Shown one piece after another: positions 14,654 through 24,044 of a DNA stretch of 28,268 bases. The stretch is taken from NCBI GenBank assembly GCA_937872125.1, contig CALMNY010000302.1:1-28268 (forward strand). Reading direction: 5' to 3'. Within the stretch, counting starts at the first letter, position 1, and each line of letters opens with the position of its first letter. The translations under genes and the position numbers were made by a program. Source of the stretch: an uncultured Candidatus Competibacteraceae bacterium. Its GTDB lineage: Bacteria; Pseudomonadota; Gammaproteobacteria; Competibacterales; Competibacteraceae. The notes under the pieces were generated by a model. The model was not told the DNA's origin, made no database searches, and worked only from the letters and a program-made list of their open reading frames with translations.

Positions 14654-15763
14654 CTACTCGTCCTCAGCATCGTCGCTGCTGACTACGGTTCGCTGTCCCG
14701 CGCGGGAGGAGGGCTTCTCCGCCTCCGCCGTCTCGATGGCCAAATTCGCGCGCCGCGCAGCGGCCCGTTCTTCGGCGTGTTCCAGACTCAAACCTGGTGG
14801 CGGCCAGTTCTCGACCTTCATGCCCAGCGACAACCTCCTTTTGGCCAGCACATCCTTGATTTCGGTCAGCGATTTCTTGCCCAGATTCGGGGTCTTGAGC
14901 AGTTCCGCCTCAGTCCGCTGCACCAGATCACCGATGTAATAAATATTCTCCGCCTTCAGGCAGTTGGCCGACCGCACCGTCAGTTCCAGATCGTCCACCG
15001 GTTGCATCAGGCTCGGATCAATATCCACCGGCGGCGGCGGCGGCGGTTCATCCTTCTTGCCCCGCAGATCCACGAACACCGACAACTGGTCCAGCAGAAT
15101 CCGCGCCGCCGTGCGAATAGCGTCCTCCGGGTCAATGGTGCCGTTGGTCTCCAGCATCAGCACCAGCTTGTCCAGATCGGTGCGTTGTTCGACGCGGGCG
15201 TTTTCCACCCGGTAACTGATCCGCTCAATCGGACTGAAAGACGCATCCAGGCGCAGCCGTCCAATGGTCCGACTTTCGCTGTCCGCCCCTTCCCGTTGGG
15301 TGGCTGGCCAGTAACCACGTCCACGCTCGACCTTGAGCCTCATACTCAGCTCGCCGCTCTTGGTCAGATGCGCAATGACGTGTTGTGGATTGATAATTTC
15401 GACGGCATGGGTCCGTTCAATGTCGCCCGCCAGCACCGGCCCCGGTCCCTTTTTGGTCAGGGTCAGTGTCGCTTCGGAGGCTCCTTCCTGCAGGGTGACC
15501 GCTACGCCCTTCAAATTGAGCAGGATGTCAATGACATCTTCCTGCACGCCCTCAATGGTCGAATACTCGTGCAGCACCCCTTCGATTTCGCACTCGACGA
15601 TCGCGGCGCCGGGAATGGAGGACAGCAGGATCCGCCGCAGGGCGTTGCCGAGCGTGTAGCCAAAACCCCGCTCCAGCGGCTCGACGGTTACCCGCGCCCG
15701 TTGCGAATCGAGCTTCTCCACTTCGACGCGGGTCGGTTTCAGCAGATCAAATGCGCCCACCAT
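14654..15763 (-). CDS. rpoA: RNA polymerase alpha subunit with extended C-terminal tail
   Basis: Alpha dimerises to nucleate RNA polymerase and contacts activators and UP elements. The N-terminal domain (1-235) has [20 protein letters not shown]. The C-terminal domain keeps the DNA-contact residues R264, N267 and K270 (TVRSANCLK) and the LGKKSL loop at 294-299. Two features are odd. The linker contains six consecutive prolines at 240-245. After NWPP the chain continues for 47 residues, ending in acidic SSDDAEDE, where E. coli has six. I chose the ATG at 15763, which follows GAGGG at seven bases. A GTG at 15787 overlapping the rpsD stop would add eight residues. Confidence 0.97.
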   Translation of the reverse strand: MVGAFDLLKPTRVEVEKLDSQRARVTVEPLERGFGYTLGNALRRILLSSIPGAAIVECEIEGVLHEYSTIEGVQEDVIDILLNLKGVAVTLQEGASEATLTLTKKGPGPVLAGDIERTHAVEIINPQHVIAHLTKSGELSMRLKVERGRGYWPATQREGADSESRTIGRLRLDASFSPIERISYRVENARVEQRTDLDKLVLMLETNGTIDPEDAIRTAARILLDQLSVFVDLRGKKDEPPPPPPVDIDPSLMQPVDDLELTVRSANCLKAENIYYIGDLVQRTEAELLKTPNLGKKSLTEIKDVLAKRRLSLGMKVENWPPPGLSLEHAEERAAARRANLAIETAEAEKPSSRAGQRTVVSSDDAEDE

Positions 15764-15783
15764 CCGTTTGCCCTCGGCATCGC

Positions 15784-16407
15784 TCACTTGGAGTACAGTT
15801 CCACGACCAGGGATTCATTGATATCCGCCGGCAAGTCGGAGCGGTCGGGAACGCGCTTGAAGACGCCGCTCATCTTGCCCGCGTCCACCTCCACCCATTC
15901 AGCGAAGCCACCATGGCCCTGAGCCAGTTGCAGCGCATACTGGATGCGGGTCTGGGTGCGGCTCTTTTCGTGAATCGCCACGACATCCTCCGGCCGAACC
16001 TGGTAGGACGGAATGTTGACCCGCTGGCCATTGACGGTAACCGCCCGGTGCGAAACCAGTTGCCGGGCCTCGGCGCGGGTGCTGCCGAACCCCATGCGGT
16101 ACACGACATTATCCAGCCGGCATTCCAGCAACCTCAACAGGTTCTCACCGGTGGAACCCTTGCGGCGGGCCGCTTCCTTGTAATAATTGACGAACTGCCG
16201 CTCCAATACACCGTAAATGCGCCGCAGCTTCTGCTTTTCGCGCAACTGCAAGCCATAATCCGACAACCGGGGACGGCGCGCGCCGTGCTGGCCCGGTGGC
16301 CGCTCCAGATTGCACTTGGATTCCAGCGCCCGCGCCGCCGACTTCAGGGATAGATCAACGCCTTCCCGGCGACTGAGCTTGCACTTGGGACCGAGATATC
16401 TCGCCAC
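15784..16407 (-). CDS. rpsD: 30S ribosomal protein S4
   Basis: S4 nucleates 16S folding at the 5' domain and in E. coli represses the alpha operon. The 207-residue product starts [19 protein letters not shown] and carries the S4 RNA-binding domain [20 protein letters not shown] then [20 protein letters not shown]. The single cysteine near the N-terminus places it among zinc-independent forms. It follows rpsK by 15 bp and precedes rpoA by 20 bp. The pseudoknot leader used for autoregulation in E. coli could not be recognised upstream of rpsM. Confidence 0.98.
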   Translation of the reverse strand: MARYLGPKCKLSRREGVDLSLKSAARALESKCNLERPPGQHGARRPRLSDYGLQLREKQKLRRIYGVLERQFVNYYKEAARRKGSTGENLLRLLECRLDNVVYRMGFGSTRAEARQLVSHRAVTVNGQRVNIPSYQVRPEDVVAIHEKSRTQTRIQYALQLAQGHGGFAEWVEVDAGKMSGVFKRVPDRSDLPADINESLVVELYSK

Positions 16408-16422
16408 GATAGAACTCCTGAA

Positions 16423-16812
16423 CTAGACGCGCCGGCGCTTCGGGGGACGGCAACCGTTATGCGGAATCGGCGTCACGTCCATAATGCTGATGATTTTGAA
16501 CCCGGCGGCGTTGAGGGCGCGCACGGCCGATTCCCGGCCCGGCCCCGGCCCGTTGACGTTGACTTCCAGATTCTTGACCCCAAATTCCTTGACCACCCCG
16601 CCCACTCGCTCGGCGGCGACCTGGGCCGCGAACGGCGTGCTCTTGCGGGAGCCGCGAAAACCCGAACCGCCCGACGTGGCCCATCCCAGCGTATTGCCCT
16701 GCCGGTCCGTGATGGTGATGATGGTGTTGTTGAACGAGGCGTGGATATGGGCGATGCCATCCACCACATTTTTCTTGACGCGCTTGCGCGTCTTGGTAAC
16801 CGGTTTTGCCAT
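16423..16812 (-). CDS. rpsK: 30S ribosomal protein S11
   Basis: S11 sits on the platform of the small subunit near the mRNA exit and contacts the Shine-Dalgarno helix region. The 129-residue product contains [40 protein letters not shown] and the C-terminal [18 protein letters not shown], all diagnostic. It lies between rpsM (42 bp upstream) and rpsD in the normal alpha-operon order. Nothing unusual is visible. Confidence 0.98.
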   Translation of the reverse strand: MAKPVTKTRKRVKKNVVDGIAHIHASFNNTIITITDRQGNTLGWATSGGSGFRGSRKSTPFAAQVAAERVGGVVKEFGVKNLEVNVNGPGPGRESAVRALNAAGFKIISIMDVTPIPHNGCRPPKRRRV

Positions 16813-16854
16813 GCTCCGACCTATGCCAAGGGAATTCCGAAATTTTCCGACCGC

Positions 16855-17211
16855 TTACTTGCGGATCGCGCGGCGCGGACCCTTGCGCGTCCGGGCGTTG
16901 GTGCGGGTGCGCTGGCCGCGCACCGGCAAACCGCGCCGGTGGCGCAGGCCACGATAGCAGCCCAGATCCATCAGCCGCTTGATGCTCATGGACACTTCGC
17001 GGCGCAAGTCGCCTTCCACCGTGTACTTGGCCACTTCGGCGCGCAGCGCGTCCACCTGGGGTTCGCTCAGATCGCGGACCTTGAGGTTCGGGGCGACGTT
17101 GGCCGCCGCGCAAATCTGCTGGGCGCGGGTCGAACCGATGCCGTAAATGGCCTGCAACGCGATGACCGCATGCTTGTTGACCGGAATGTTGATGCCTGCA
17201 ATACGGGCCAT
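16855..17211 (-). CDS. rpsM: 30S ribosomal protein S13
   Basis: S13 forms the head bridge to the large subunit and touches the P-site tRNA through its basic tail. The 118-residue product begins [20 protein letters not shown], has the helix-two-turn-helix [15 protein letters not shown], and ends with the basic [20 protein letters not shown]. The start has a strong GGAGGAG site nine bases upstream. It opens the alpha-operon portion after rpmJ, with an 85-bp gap that would be the place for an S4-binding leader, though no such fold was verified. Confidence 0.98.
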   Translation of the reverse strand: MARIAGINIPVNKHAVIALQAIYGIGSTRAQQICAAANVAPNLKVRDLSEPQVDALRAEVAKYTVEGDLRREVSMSIKRLMDLGCYRGLRHRRGLPVRGQRTRTNARTRKGPRRAIRK

Positions 17212-17296
17212 GCCTTGAAACTCCTCCCATCGCGCCGCGCAAAGAAGCGAGAATTTAATTCACTCGGCGCTGTAAATCAATAATGACCGTTGTTTT

Positions 17297-17410
17297 TCAG
17301 CCCTGCCGCTGCTTGTGGCGGGCGTCCGTACAAATCACCCGGACCACGCGGTCGCGGCGAATGATCTTGCAGTTGCGGCAAATTTTCTTCACCGAGGCGC
17401 GCACTTTCAT
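17297..17410 (-). CDS. rpmJ: 50S ribosomal protein L36
   Basis: This 37-residue protein is read [20 protein letters not shown], then [17 protein letters not shown]. It is a close match to the zinc-binding form of L36: Cys 11, Cys 14, Cys 27 and His 32 supply the ligands. L36 is the smallest large-subunit protein and helps order 23S helices. It sits between secY and rpsM, its usual position. The zinc-bearing form is typical when no zinc-limitation paralogue is in use; whether a second copy exists elsewhere cannot be seen here. Confidence 0.97.
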   Translation of the reverse strand: MKVRASVKKICRNCKIIRRDRVVRVICTDARHKQRQG

Positions 17411-17468
17411 CATTGTTCTCCAGATTCAGGACGCCGCACGCAGGCGGCGTTCGATTAACGGTTTTCGC

Positions 17469-18797
17469 TCAGCGCGACCAGCCCTGACCCTTGAAGCTGC
17501 TCTTCTTCAGCAGGCTCTCGTACTGATGCGACATCAGATGCGCCTGGACCTGGGCCATGAAATCCATGACCACCACCACGATGATCAACAGCGAGGTGCC
17601 GCCGAAATAGAACGGCACCCGCCAGTACAGGATCAGGAACTCGGGCAGCAGGCAAACGGCGGTGATGTAAACGGCGCCCACCAGGGTCAGCCGGGTCAGC
17701 ACCTTGTCGATGTAGTTCGCCGTCTGCATCCCCGGCCGGATTCCCGGAATGAACGCACCGGACTTTTTCAGGTTGTCGGCGGTTTCCTTGGAATTGAACA
17801 CCAGGGCGGTGTAGAAAAAGCAGAAGAAGATGATCAGGCCGGCGTAGCACAACACGTACAGCGGTTGCCCCGGCGACAGGGTCGAACTGATGTCGCGCAA
17901 CCATTCCATGTTCGGGGCGTTGCCGAACCAACTGCCCAGCGTGGCCGGAAACAGGATCAGGCTGGACGCGAAGATCGGCGGAATGACGCCCGACATGTTC
18001 AGCTTCAACGGCAGATGGGTGGTCTGGGCCGCGTACACCTTGCGGCCCTGCTGGCGCTTGGCGTAGTTGACCGTGATCCGCCGCTGGCCGCGTTCGACGA
18101 ACACCACAAAGCCGGTGACCAGGATCGTCAGCGCCAGCAGGAACAGCACCAGCATGACGTGCAGTTCGCCGGTCCGGGCCAGTTCCAGAGTGCCACCCAC
18201 CGCCTGCGGCAGGCCAGCGACGATGCCGGCGAAGATCAGCATCGAGATGCCGTTGCCGATGCCGCGCTCGGTCACCTGCTCGCCCAGCCAGACCAGGAAC
18301 ATCGTCCCGGTCACCAGGCTGATCGTTGCGGTCATGAGGAAGCCGATCCCCGGCGCGATCACGACCGAGGTGTTGCCCACCATCTGGCCCTGGATGGCGA
18401 TGCTGACGCCGATAGCCTGGAACGCCGCCAGCACGACCGTGAGATAACGGGTGTAGCGGGTCAGGGTGTGACGGCCCGCCGCGCCACCCTCCTTGCGCAA
18501 CTGCTCCAGCGCCGGCACCACCATGGACATCAATTGCAGGATGATGGAGGCCGAGATATAGGGCATCACCCCGAGTGCGAACAGGCTCAACCGACCCAGC
18601 GCGCCGCCCGAAAACATGTTGAACATGTCGAGGATGGTGCCGCGCTGCTGGTCGAACAGTTGCGCCATCGCGTTCGGGTCGATGCCCGGCACCGGGATGT
18701 GCGCGCCGATGCGAAACACCACCAGCGCCCCCAGCAAAAACAGGAGGCGTTGGCGCAGTTCGGTCATTTTGCCGAGATCCGGCAGGGCGGCGGCCAT
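17469..18797 (-). CDS. secY: Preprotein translocase subunit SecY
   Basis: SecY is the protein-conducting channel of the inner membrane, working with SecE, SecG and SecA. The 442-residue product has the family length and ten hydrophobic segments. Recognisable parts are the start [25 protein letters not shown], the plug region after [24 protein letters not shown], the cytosolic loop VEVRGQRRI-like [18 protein letters not shown], and [15 protein letters not shown]. It follows rplO by five bases and precedes rpmJ by 58 bp, the standard end of the spc operon. Confidence 0.98.
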   Translation of the reverse strand: MAAALPDLGKMTELRQRLLFLLGALVVFRIGAHIPVPGIDPNAMAQLFDQQRGTILDMFNMFSGGALGRLSLFALGVMPYISASIILQLMSMVVPALEQLRKEGGAAGRHTLTRYTRYLTVVLAAFQAIGVSIAIQGQMVGNTSVVIAPGIGFLMTATISLVTGTMFLVWLGEQVTERGIGNGISMLIFAGIVAGLPQAVGGTLELARTGELHVMLVLFLLALTILVTGFVVFVERGQRRITVNYAKRQQGRKVYAAQTTHLPLKLNMSGVIPPIFASSLILFPATLGSWFGNAPNMEWLRDISSTLSPGQPLYVLCYAGLIIFFCFFYTALVFNSKETADNLKKSGAFIPGIRPGMQTANYIDKVLTRLTLVGAVYITAVCLLPEFLILYWRVPFYFGGTSLLIIVVVVMDFMAQVQAHLMSHQYESLLKKSSFKGQGWSR

Positions 18798-18802
18798 CGT
18801 GG

Positions 18803-19237
18803 CTACTCTTGAATGGTTCCGCCAGCCGCCAGCACCGCGTCCCGGGCGCCTTTCGTCAGCGCCAGGCCGCGCAGGGTCACGGGTTTTTCCAGCTTGCCGG
18901 AGAGAATCACCTTGGCCTTTTTGGCGAAGACTGGCACGACGTTAGCCGCCTTGAGCGCCACCAGATCAATGACCTCGGCGGAGAGCCTGGCCAGATCGTG
19001 CAGTCGCACCTCGGCGGTGTCCTTGGCGGTCATCGAGCGGAAGCCGCGCTTGGGCAAGCGCCGCTGCAAGGGCATCTGGCCGCCTTCAAAACCGACCTTG
19101 TGATAGCCGCCGGCCCGGGCATGCTGGCCCTTGTGACCGCGGCCAGCGGTCTTGCCGAGGCCGGAACCGATGCCGCGTCCGACCCGTTGCTTGTCCGGCC
19201 GGCTGCCCGGCGCCGGCTTGAGGGTATTGAGACGCAT
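18803..19237 (-). CDS. rplO: 50S ribosomal protein L15
   Basis: L15 is a late-assembly protein bridging several 23S domains. The 144-residue product starts [20 protein letters not shown], followed by the conserved glycine-rich stretch [18 protein letters not shown] and [18 protein letters not shown]. The C-terminal domain with [10 protein letters not shown] is complete. It is packed between rpmD (three bases upstream) and secY (five bases downstream), so translation is likely coupled through all three. Confidence 0.98.
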   Translation of the reverse strand: MRLNTLKPAPGSRPDKQRVGRGIGSGLGKTAGRGHKGQHARAGGYHKVGFEGGQMPLQRRLPKRGFRSMTAKDTAEVRLHDLARLSAEVIDLVALKAANVVPVFAKKAKVILSGKLEKPVTLRGLALTKGARDAVLAAGGTIQE

Positions 19238-19240
19238 GGT

Positions 19241-19423
19241 TCAGGCCTCCTCGACTTTCAGCAGATACGACACCTTGCGAATCATGCCGCGATTTTCCGG
19301 GGTATTGATCACCACCGCGCTGCTGTGGGTTCGCCGCAGTCCCAGCCCGCGCACGCAGGCCTGGTGCGCGGCCAGCCGGCCATGCGCGCTCTTGACCAGA
19401 GTCACTTTCAACTTGTCGGCCAT
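19241..19423 (-). CDS. rpmD: 50S ribosomal protein L30
   Basis: The 60-residue L30 reads [20 protein letters not shown] and continues to [23 protein letters not shown], the normal compact two-domain form. The open frame runs 43 codons further upstream, but that part lies inside rpsE and has no L30 similarity, so the ATG at 19423 is taken. It is separated by five bases from rpsE and three from rplO. Confidence 0.97.
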   Translation of the reverse strand: MADKLKVTLVKSAHGRLAAHQACVRGLGLRRTHSSAVVINTPENRGMIRKVSYLLKVEEA

Positions 19424-19428
19424 GGGCT

Positions 19429-19938
19429 TCAACTCCGAATCTCGTCCACGGTCTTGCCGCGCTTGGCGGCCTGGTAATCGGGCGATTTCATGGCGCTCAG
19501 GCCACGGATGGTCGCCCGCACCACGTTGATGGGATTGCGCGAGCCGATGCACTTGGCCAGCACGTCCTTGACGCCCACCACCTCGAACACGGCGCGCATG
19601 GCGCCGCCGGCGATGATGCCGGTGCCTTCAGACGCTGGCTGCATGAATACCCGCGCGGCCCCATGCTGGGACGTCACCGCGTATTGCAGGGTCGTGCCGT
19701 TCAGCGGGACGCCACACATGTTCTTGCGAGCCTTGTCCATCGCTTTCTGGATGGCCATCGGCACCTCGCGGGCCTTGCCGTAACCCAGGCCGACCCGGCC
19801 GTTGCCGTCGCCCACCACGGTCAGCGCGGTGAAACCGAACTGCCGGCCACCCTTGACCACCTTGGCCACCCGGTTGACGGTGATCAGCTTTTCCTGCAGG
19901 CCGTCGCTGTTCTGGGAACCTTCCACGTTCGTCGCCAT
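19429..19938 (-). CDS. rpsE: 30S ribosomal protein S5
   Basis: S5 helps set decoding accuracy and unwinds mRNA at the entry channel with S3 and S4. The 169-residue product has the double-stranded RNA-binding N-terminal part ([20 protein letters not shown]) and the second domain with [20 protein letters not shown] and [16 protein letters not shown]. The spectinomycin-loop region around residues 20-30 looks wild-type in form. Gap to rplR is nine bases. Confidence 0.98.
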   Translation of the reverse strand: MATNVEGSQNSDGLQEKLITVNRVAKVVKGGRQFGFTALTVVGDGNGRVGLGYGKAREVPMAIQKAMDKARKNMCGVPLNGTTLQYAVTSQHGAARVFMQPASEGTGIIAGGAMRAVFEVVGVKDVLAKCIGSRNPINVVRATIRGLSAMKSPDYQAAKRGKTVDEIRS

Positions 19939-19947
19939 GTCTGCTCC

Positions 19948-20322
19948 TTAAAACTCCAAACCGTTCTCGCGGGCGGCGTCAGCCAGCGCCTTGACCCGGC
20001 CGTGATACTTGAAGCCGGAGCGGTCGAACGCCACCCGGGTCACGCCCACCGCCTTGGCCTTCTCGGCGATGGCCTTGCCCACCGCCTTGGCCGCCTCAAT
20101 ATTGCCGGTGCTCTTGAGGCTCTGGCGCAGCGCCGGCTCCAGAGTCGAAGCGGCGGCCAGGGTCCGGTCGCCAGTCGGGGCCGGGCTGATGAGCTGGGCG
20201 TAAATATGGGTCGGGGTGCGATGCACGCACAACCGATGGACGCCCAGTTCGCGAATCTTGTGCCGGGCCCGCAATCCGCGCCGCAGACGCGCGGCCTTCT
20301 TGTCGGCTGCTTTCTTGTCCAT
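19948..20322 (-). CDS. rplR: 50S ribosomal protein L18
   Basis: L18 binds 5S rRNA together with L5. The product has 124 residues, slightly longer than the 117 of E. coli because of a lysine- and alanine-rich start ([20 protein letters not shown]). The conserved [20 protein letters not shown] and the C-terminal [28 protein letters not shown] are intact. It lies nine bases after rplF. Confidence 0.98.
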   Translation of the reverse strand: MDKKAADKKAARLRRGLRARHKIRELGVHRLCVHRTPTHIYAQLISPAPTGDRTLAAASTLEPALRQSLKSTGNIEAAKAVGKAIAEKAKAVGVTRVAFDRSGFKYHGRVKALADAARENGLEF

Positions 20323-20331
20323 GGCGGCTCC

Positions 20332-20904
20332 TTACTTCTTCTTGGCTTCTTTCAGGATGATGGTTTCATCCGAATAACGCACGCCCTTGCCCTTGTAGGG
20401 TTCCGGCGGCCGGTAGGCGCGGATCTGGGCGGCGACTTCGCCGACCTGCTGCTTGTCCACGCCCCGAATCCTGATTTCGGTCTGGGTCGGCGTTTCGATG
20501 GTGATCCCTTCCGGAACCTTGAACTCGATGGGGTGAGAGAACCCCAGCGTCAGGTTCAGCACCTTGCCCTGGGCCTGCGCCTTGTAGCCGACGCCGACCA
20601 GTTGCAGCTTGCGCTCGAACCCCTGGGTGACGCCGATCATCATGTTGTTGAGCAGGGCGCGCATGGTGCCGGTCATGGCCCGATGCTTGCCATCGTTGGT
20701 GACCAGGCGCGGAGCGACCTTGATCTCGCCGCCTTCCTGCTGCACCACAACCCACGGATGCACGCGCAGTTCCGCCGCGCCTTTGGCCCCCTTGAGGGCG
20801 ACCGCCTGACCTTCGATAGTGACGCTCACGCCCGCCGGGATGGGAATCGGTTTCTTGCCGACGCGCGAAGTGCGAATTTTCTGTTCCTTGACGACGCTTG
20901 CCAT
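20332..20904 (-). CDS. rplF: 50S ribosomal protein L6 with N-terminal extension
   Basis: L6 lies near the GTPase-associated centre and the sarcin-ricin loop. The 190-residue product ends with the diagnostic PEPYKGKGVRYSDE then KEAKKK. Most relatives start MSRVGKKPI or similar. Here that block is preceded by MASVVKEQKIRT, about twelve extra residues. No start codon exists at the usual position (the matching residues are Thr-Ser-Arg-Val), and the ATG at 20904 has GAGGAG seven bases upstream, so the extension appears genuine. It is basic and polar with no obvious function. Confidence 0.97.
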   Translation of the reverse strand: MASVVKEQKIRTSRVGKKPIPIPAGVSVTIEGQAVALKGAKGAAELRVHPWVVVQQEGGEIKVAPRLVTNDGKHRAMTGTMRALLNNMMIGVTQGFERKLQLVGVGYKAQAQGKVLNLTLGFSHPIEFKVPEGITIETPTQTEIRIRGVDKQQVGEVAAQIRAYRPPEPYKGKGVRYSDETIILKEAKKK

Positions 20905-20916
20905 GAGAGCGCTCCT

Positions 20917-21315
20917 CTACGCCACGACGCACAGCACTTCGCCGCCATGTCCGGCGGCGCGGGCGGCGCGGTCGCTCATCAGGCCCCGGGGTGTGGACAC
21001 GATGGCCACACCCAGGCCACCCATGACCTTGGGCAGTTCATCCTTGCCGCAGAACACCCGCCGGCCAGGACGGCTGACCCGCTCGATCCGGTCGATCACC
21101 GGCTGGCCCTCGAAATACTTGAGCGCGATGGTCAACTCGGCTTTGCTTGGGGCGGTTTGCGCCACTGCGAAATCGCTGATGTAGCCCTCGTCGCGCAATA
21201 CCTGAGCGATGGCCTTCTTCACCTTGGAAGACGGCATGCTCACCTGGGTCTTGGCGGCGGCCTGGGCATTGCGGATGCGCGTCAGCATATCCGCGATGGG
21301 GTCCGTCATACTCAT
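20917..21315 (-). CDS. rpsH: 30S ribosomal protein S8
   Basis: S8 binds helix 21 of 16S rRNA early in assembly and in E. coli represses the spc operon by binding a mimic in the rplE mRNA. The 132-residue product begins [18 protein letters not shown] and has [23 protein letters not shown] at the end, which is typical. The start has GGAG eleven bases upstream. Upstream lies an unusually long gap of 170 bp filled with palindromes (see the repeat feature), so coupling to rpsN is unlikely. Confidence 0.98.
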   Translation of the reverse strand: MSMTDPIADMLTRIRNAQAAAKTQVSMPSSKVKKAIAQVLRDEGYISDFAVAQTAPSKAELTIALKYFEGQPVIDRIERVSRPGRRVFCGKDELPKVMGGLGVAIVSTPRGLMSDRAARAAGHGGEVLCVVA

Positions 21316-21393
21316 TACTTAAATGTCTCCACGTGGTCAGTGTCGGGGCCTCCGCCGGCGGCGGGGCAAACCCTGAACTTAAGGCGTCTCTAT

Positions 21394-21473
21394 GGCGATT
21401 CTGTCGGACTGATGGAATCGCCGCTTCAAACCACTCCGGCGCTTCGCGCCACCCCTCCTTGGCCAAGGAGGGG
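21394..21473. repeat. Palindromic repeat inside the spc operon, between rpsN and rpsH
   Basis: Three stems lie in the 170-bp gap (21316-21485). GGCGATTC (21394-21401) pairs with GAATCGCC (21415-21422). GGCGC/GCGCC follows around TTC. Last is a perfect 22-bp palindrome with arm CCCCTCCTTGG at 21452-21462 and its complement at 21463-21473. CCGCCGGCGG occurs nearer rpsH. The CCCCTCCTTGG block is typical of dispersed palindromic repeats. No T-run follows on the minus strand, so it is not an intrinsic terminator. It could be an RNase III site or simply an insertion tolerated between cistrons. Confidence 0.7.
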
Positions 21474-21485
21474 AAAAGCTACTAA

Positions 21486-21791
21486 TTACCAGCTCGCCTT
21501 GCGCAGACCGGGCACGTCGCCGCGCATGGTCGCTTCGCGCAGCTTGTTCCGGCCCAGGCCAAACTTGCGATAAAAGCCGTGCGGCCGGCCGGTCAGCCGG
21601 CAGCGATTGCGCAGCCGGCTCGGACTGGCGTCGCGCGGCAACATCTGCAAACGCTTCTGCGCTTCGCGCCGCTGCTCGTCGCTGTTGGCCGGATCGCGGA
21701 TGGTTTCCTTCAATTCGGTCCGCCGGGCGGCATATTGCTCGACGATGCGCGCCCGCTTGATTTCGCGGTTTTTCATGCTCAGTTTGGCCAC
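21486..21791 (-). CDS. rpsN: 30S ribosomal protein S14
   Basis: The 101-residue product, starting at a GTG (read as [20 protein letters not shown]), is the long zinc-free form of S14: it has the conserved [20 protein letters not shown] and [19 protein letters not shown] but no CXXC zinc pairs. S14 joins the head of the small subunit late. The GTG start is chosen because homologues begin exactly there and GAGGATC precedes it, overlapping the end of rplE. The open frame extends much further upstream inside rplE, which is rejected. Confidence 0.96.
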   Translation of the reverse strand: MAKLSMKNREIKRARIVEQYAARRTELKETIRDPANSDEQRREAQKRLQMLPRDASPSRLRNRCRLTGRPHGFYRKFGLGRNKLREATMRGDVPGLRKASW

Positions 21792-21801
21792 GGCCTGATC
21801 C

Positions 21802-22341
21802 TCAGTTCCGGAACGGGAAATTGAACGCCGCCAACAAGGCGCGTCCTTCCGCGTCGGTGCGCGCGGTGGTGGTGATGGTGATATCGAGGCCACGAATGGC
21901 ATCAATCTTGTCGTAATCAATTTCCGGGAAAATGATCTGCTCGCGCACGCCGAGGCTGTAATTGCCGCGCCCGTCGAAGGCGCGGGCGCTGAAGCCGCGA
22001 AAATCGCGGATGCGCGGGATGGCGATGTTGACCAGCCGATCCAGGAACTCGTACATCCGGTCACGCCGCAAGGTGACCTTGCAGCCAATCGGCCAGCCCT
22101 CGCGGATCTTGAAGCCGGCGATGGACTTGCGCGACAGCGTCACAATCGGTTTCTGGCCGGCGATCTGGGCCATATTGCCCACCGCGTGCTCCATGATCTT
22201 CTTGTCGGCCACTGCCTCGCCCACGCCCATGTTCAGGGTGATCTTGGTGATGCGGGGCACTTCCATGACGTTGCGATAGCTGAACTGCTCGCGCAATTTG
22301 GGCGCCACGGTCTCGCGATAATATTGTTGCAATCGGGCCAC
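21802..22341 (-). CDS. rplE: 50S ribosomal protein L5
   Basis: L5 binds 5S rRNA and contacts the P-site tRNA. The 179-residue product equals the E. coli length when started at the GTG at 22341 ([19 protein letters not shown]), preceded by GAGGAG at six bases. It shows [32 protein letters not shown] and [20 protein letters not shown]. An ATG at 22359 would add six residues and overlap rplX and is less likely. In E. coli the S8 repressor site overlaps this gene's start; I did not confirm such a fold here. Confidence 0.96.
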   Translation of the reverse strand: MARLQQYYRETVAPKLREQFSYRNVMEVPRITKITLNMGVGEAVADKKIMEHAVGNMAQIAGQKPIVTLSRKSIAGFKIREGWPIGCKVTLRRDRMYEFLDRLVNIAIPRIRDFRGFSARAFDGRGNYSLGVREQIIFPEIDYDKIDAIRGLDITITTTARTDAEGRALLAAFNFPFRN

Positions 22342-22351
22342 GGGCGTCTCC

Positions 22352-22669
22352 TCACACATCCACGACTTCGTTGTTGGACTTGAAGTAGCGCACCTTGCGG
22401 CCGTCCTCCAGCACCCGGAACCCGACCCGGTCGCCCTTCCTGGTGAGCGGGTTGAACAGCATCACGTTGGAAACGTGAATCGCCGCCTCGCGTTCGACGA
22501 TGCCGCCCGCCACGTTGCGCGCCGGATTGGGCTTGGTATGCCGCTTGACCAGGTTGACCCCGGCCACGATCACCCGCTCCTCATCCATCACTCGCACGAT
22601 CTTGCCGCGCCGGCCCTTGTCCTTGCCAGCGATGACGACGACTTCATCGTCCTTTCGAATTCTACGCAT
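22352..22669 (-). CDS. rplX: 50S ribosomal protein L24
   Basis: L24 starts assembly of the large subunit. The 105-residue product begins [20 protein letters not shown], the KOW motif used to bind rRNA, and continues with [14 protein letters not shown] and [21 protein letters not shown]. It follows rplN by 18 bases and precedes rplE by ten. Ordinary in all respects. Confidence 0.98.
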   Translation of the reverse strand: MRRIRKDDEVVVIAGKDKGRRGKIVRVMDEERVIVAGVNLVKRHTKPNPARNVAGGIVEREAAIHVSNVMLFNPLTRKGDRVGFRVLEDGRKVRYFKSNNEVVDV

Positions 22670-22687
22670 GGTCGTCTTCCTCCCGCC

Positions 22688-23056
22688 TCACAGCACTTCC
22701 GGGGCCAGGGAAATAATTTTCATGAATCGCTCGCTGCGCAACTCGCGGGTGACCGGCCCGAAAATACGGGTGCCGATCGGCTCCAGCTTGTTGTTGAGCA
22801 GCACCGCGGCGTTGCCGTCGAAGCGGATCAGCGAGCCGTCGGGACGGCGCACGCCCTTGCGGGTGCGCACCACCACGGCGTTGTACACCTCGCCCTTGTT
22901 GACCTTGCCACGGGGGATGGCGTCCTTGATGCTGACCTTGATGATGTCGCCAATCTGCGCGTAGCGGCGATGGGAGCCGCCCAGCACCTTGATGCACATC
23001 AGCCGGCGAGCGCCGCTGTTATCGGCGACTTCCAACATTGTTTGCATCTGAATCAT
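22688..23056 (-). CDS. rplN: 50S ribosomal protein L14
   Basis: L14 forms bridges to the small subunit and is the docking site of the silencing factor RsfS. The 122-residue product has the standard length and the diagnostic [40 protein letters not shown] and [23 protein letters not shown]. It begins the spc portion, 61 bp after rpsQ. No promoter was recognised in that gap. Confidence 0.98.
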   Translation of the reverse strand: MIQMQTMLEVADNSGARRLMCIKVLGGSHRRYAQIGDIIKVSIKDAIPRGKVNKGEVYNAVVVRTRKGVRRPDGSLIRFDGNAAVLLNNKLEPIGTRIFGPVTRELRSERFMKIISLAPEVL

Positions 23057-23117
23057 GGTTCTACATTCCGTTCACGGATGAGGGAAAACGCCGGCGTCCC
23101 GACAGGCCCGGCCGGTT

Positions 23118-23378
23118 TTATTGCGCGCGATTAACCACCGCGACCAGCGTCCAGGTCTTGGTCTTGGACAGCGGCCGACACTGCTTGATGGTCACCAGGT
23201 CACCAATCCGGCACTCGTTGTTCTCGTCGTGAGCGTGCAGCTTGGTGGTCCGGCGAACGTATTTGCCGTAAACGGGATGCTTGACCAGCCGCTCAATCGC
23301 CACGGTGATGGTCTTGTCCATTTTGTTGCTGGTCACGCGCCCGCTCAGGGCGCGCTCCACCGGGGTGTCCGTCGTCAT
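23118..23378 (-). CDS. rpsQ: 30S ribosomal protein S17
   Basis: S17 is a primary 16S-binding protein with an OB fold. The 86-residue product shows [40 protein letters not shown] and [20 protein letters not shown]. Its ATG overlaps the rpmC stop (ATGA), a clear sign of translational coupling. It is the last S10-operon cistron before rplN. Confidence 0.98.
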   Translation of the reverse strand: MTTDTPVERALSGRVTSNKMDKTITVAIERLVKHPVYGKYVRRTTKLHAHDENNECRIGDLVTIKQCRPLSKTKTWTLVAVVNRAQ

Positions 23379-23569
23379 GCCTGTTTCGCCTTCTCGCCTA
23401 ACACCATCTTGACCCGCGCGATATTGCGCCGCGCCTGCTGGAACAAATGGGACTTGGTGGTTTGATTGGTGGCCTTCTGCATCCGCAGGTTGAACTGTTC
23501 GCGCAACAGCGCCAGCAATTCCTGCTTCAGCTCATCCACGCTTTTCTGTCGCAGTTCGCTCGCCTTCAT
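23375..23569 (-). CDS. rpmC: 50S ribosomal protein L29
   Basis: L29 lies by the exit tunnel and contacts trigger factor and SRP with L23. The 64-residue product [20 protein letters not shown] and onward is a two-helix hairpin, ending GEKAKQA. The ATG at 23569 shares one base with the rplP stop (TGATG). A GTG one codon earlier is possible but unneeded. Its own stop overlaps rpsQ. Confidence 0.97.
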   Translation of the reverse strand: MKASELRQKSVDELKQELLALLREQFNLRMQKATNQTTKSHLFQQARRNIARVKMVLGEKAKQA

Positions 23570-23982
23570 CACATCACCGTCCGGGTCACAAAGACCGTCC
23601 GCACCGGGAGCTTGGCCGCCGCCAGGCGGAACGCCTGCCGGGCGACGTCCTCGGTCACGCCTTCCACTTCATACAATACGCGGCCCGGCTTGACCGGCGC
23701 CACCCAAAACTCGACGCCGCCCTTGCCGCTGCCCATGCGCACTTCCAGCGGTTTCTTGGTGATCGGCTTGTCGGGGAAAATGCGGATCCACACCTTGCCG
23801 CCGCGCTTGATGAAGCGGTTGATGGCGCGGCGCGCGGCTTCGATCTGGCGGGCGGTCAGCCTGCCGCGGGTGGCGCATTTCAACCCGTACTCGCCGAAAC
23901 TCACCTGCGTGCCGCTGGTGGCGACGCCGGTATTGCGCCCCTTGCGCTGCTTGCGGAATTTCGTTCTTTTCGGCTGTAACAT
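23569..23982 (-). CDS. rplP: 50S ribosomal protein L16
   Basis: L16 organises the A-site tRNA elbow region and is essential for peptidyl transfer. The 137-residue product begins [20 protein letters not shown] and includes [20 protein letters not shown] and the loop [20 protein letters not shown], with the Arg 81 equivalent that is hydroxylated in E. coli. It sits 62 bp after rpsC. Confidence 0.98.
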   Translation of the reverse strand: MLQPKRTKFRKQRKGRNTGVATSGTQVSFGEYGLKCATRGRLTARQIEAARRAINRFIKRGGKVWIRIFPDKPITKKPLEVRMGSGKGGVEFWVAPVKPGRVLYEVEGVTEDVARQAFRLAAAKLPVRTVFVTRTVM

Positions 23983-24044
23983 GTTCCGTCTCGTCTATCA
24001 ACAGGGAATTCCGCAGGGCGGAGTTCCGCACCAGTTCCAGGCGC

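Noticed and set aside
19663..21573. A 636-codon plus-strand frame across rpsE to rpsH, and similar long frames at 14585-15922 and 17283-18812
   Set aside because: All lie antisense to unmistakable ribosomal, RpoA and SecY genes, cross several gene boundaries, and have shadow-type composition.
21792..22088. Extended 200-codon frame for rpsN
   Set aside because: The extra part is inside rplE in another frame. S14 homology begins exactly at the GTG at 21791, which has a ribosome site.
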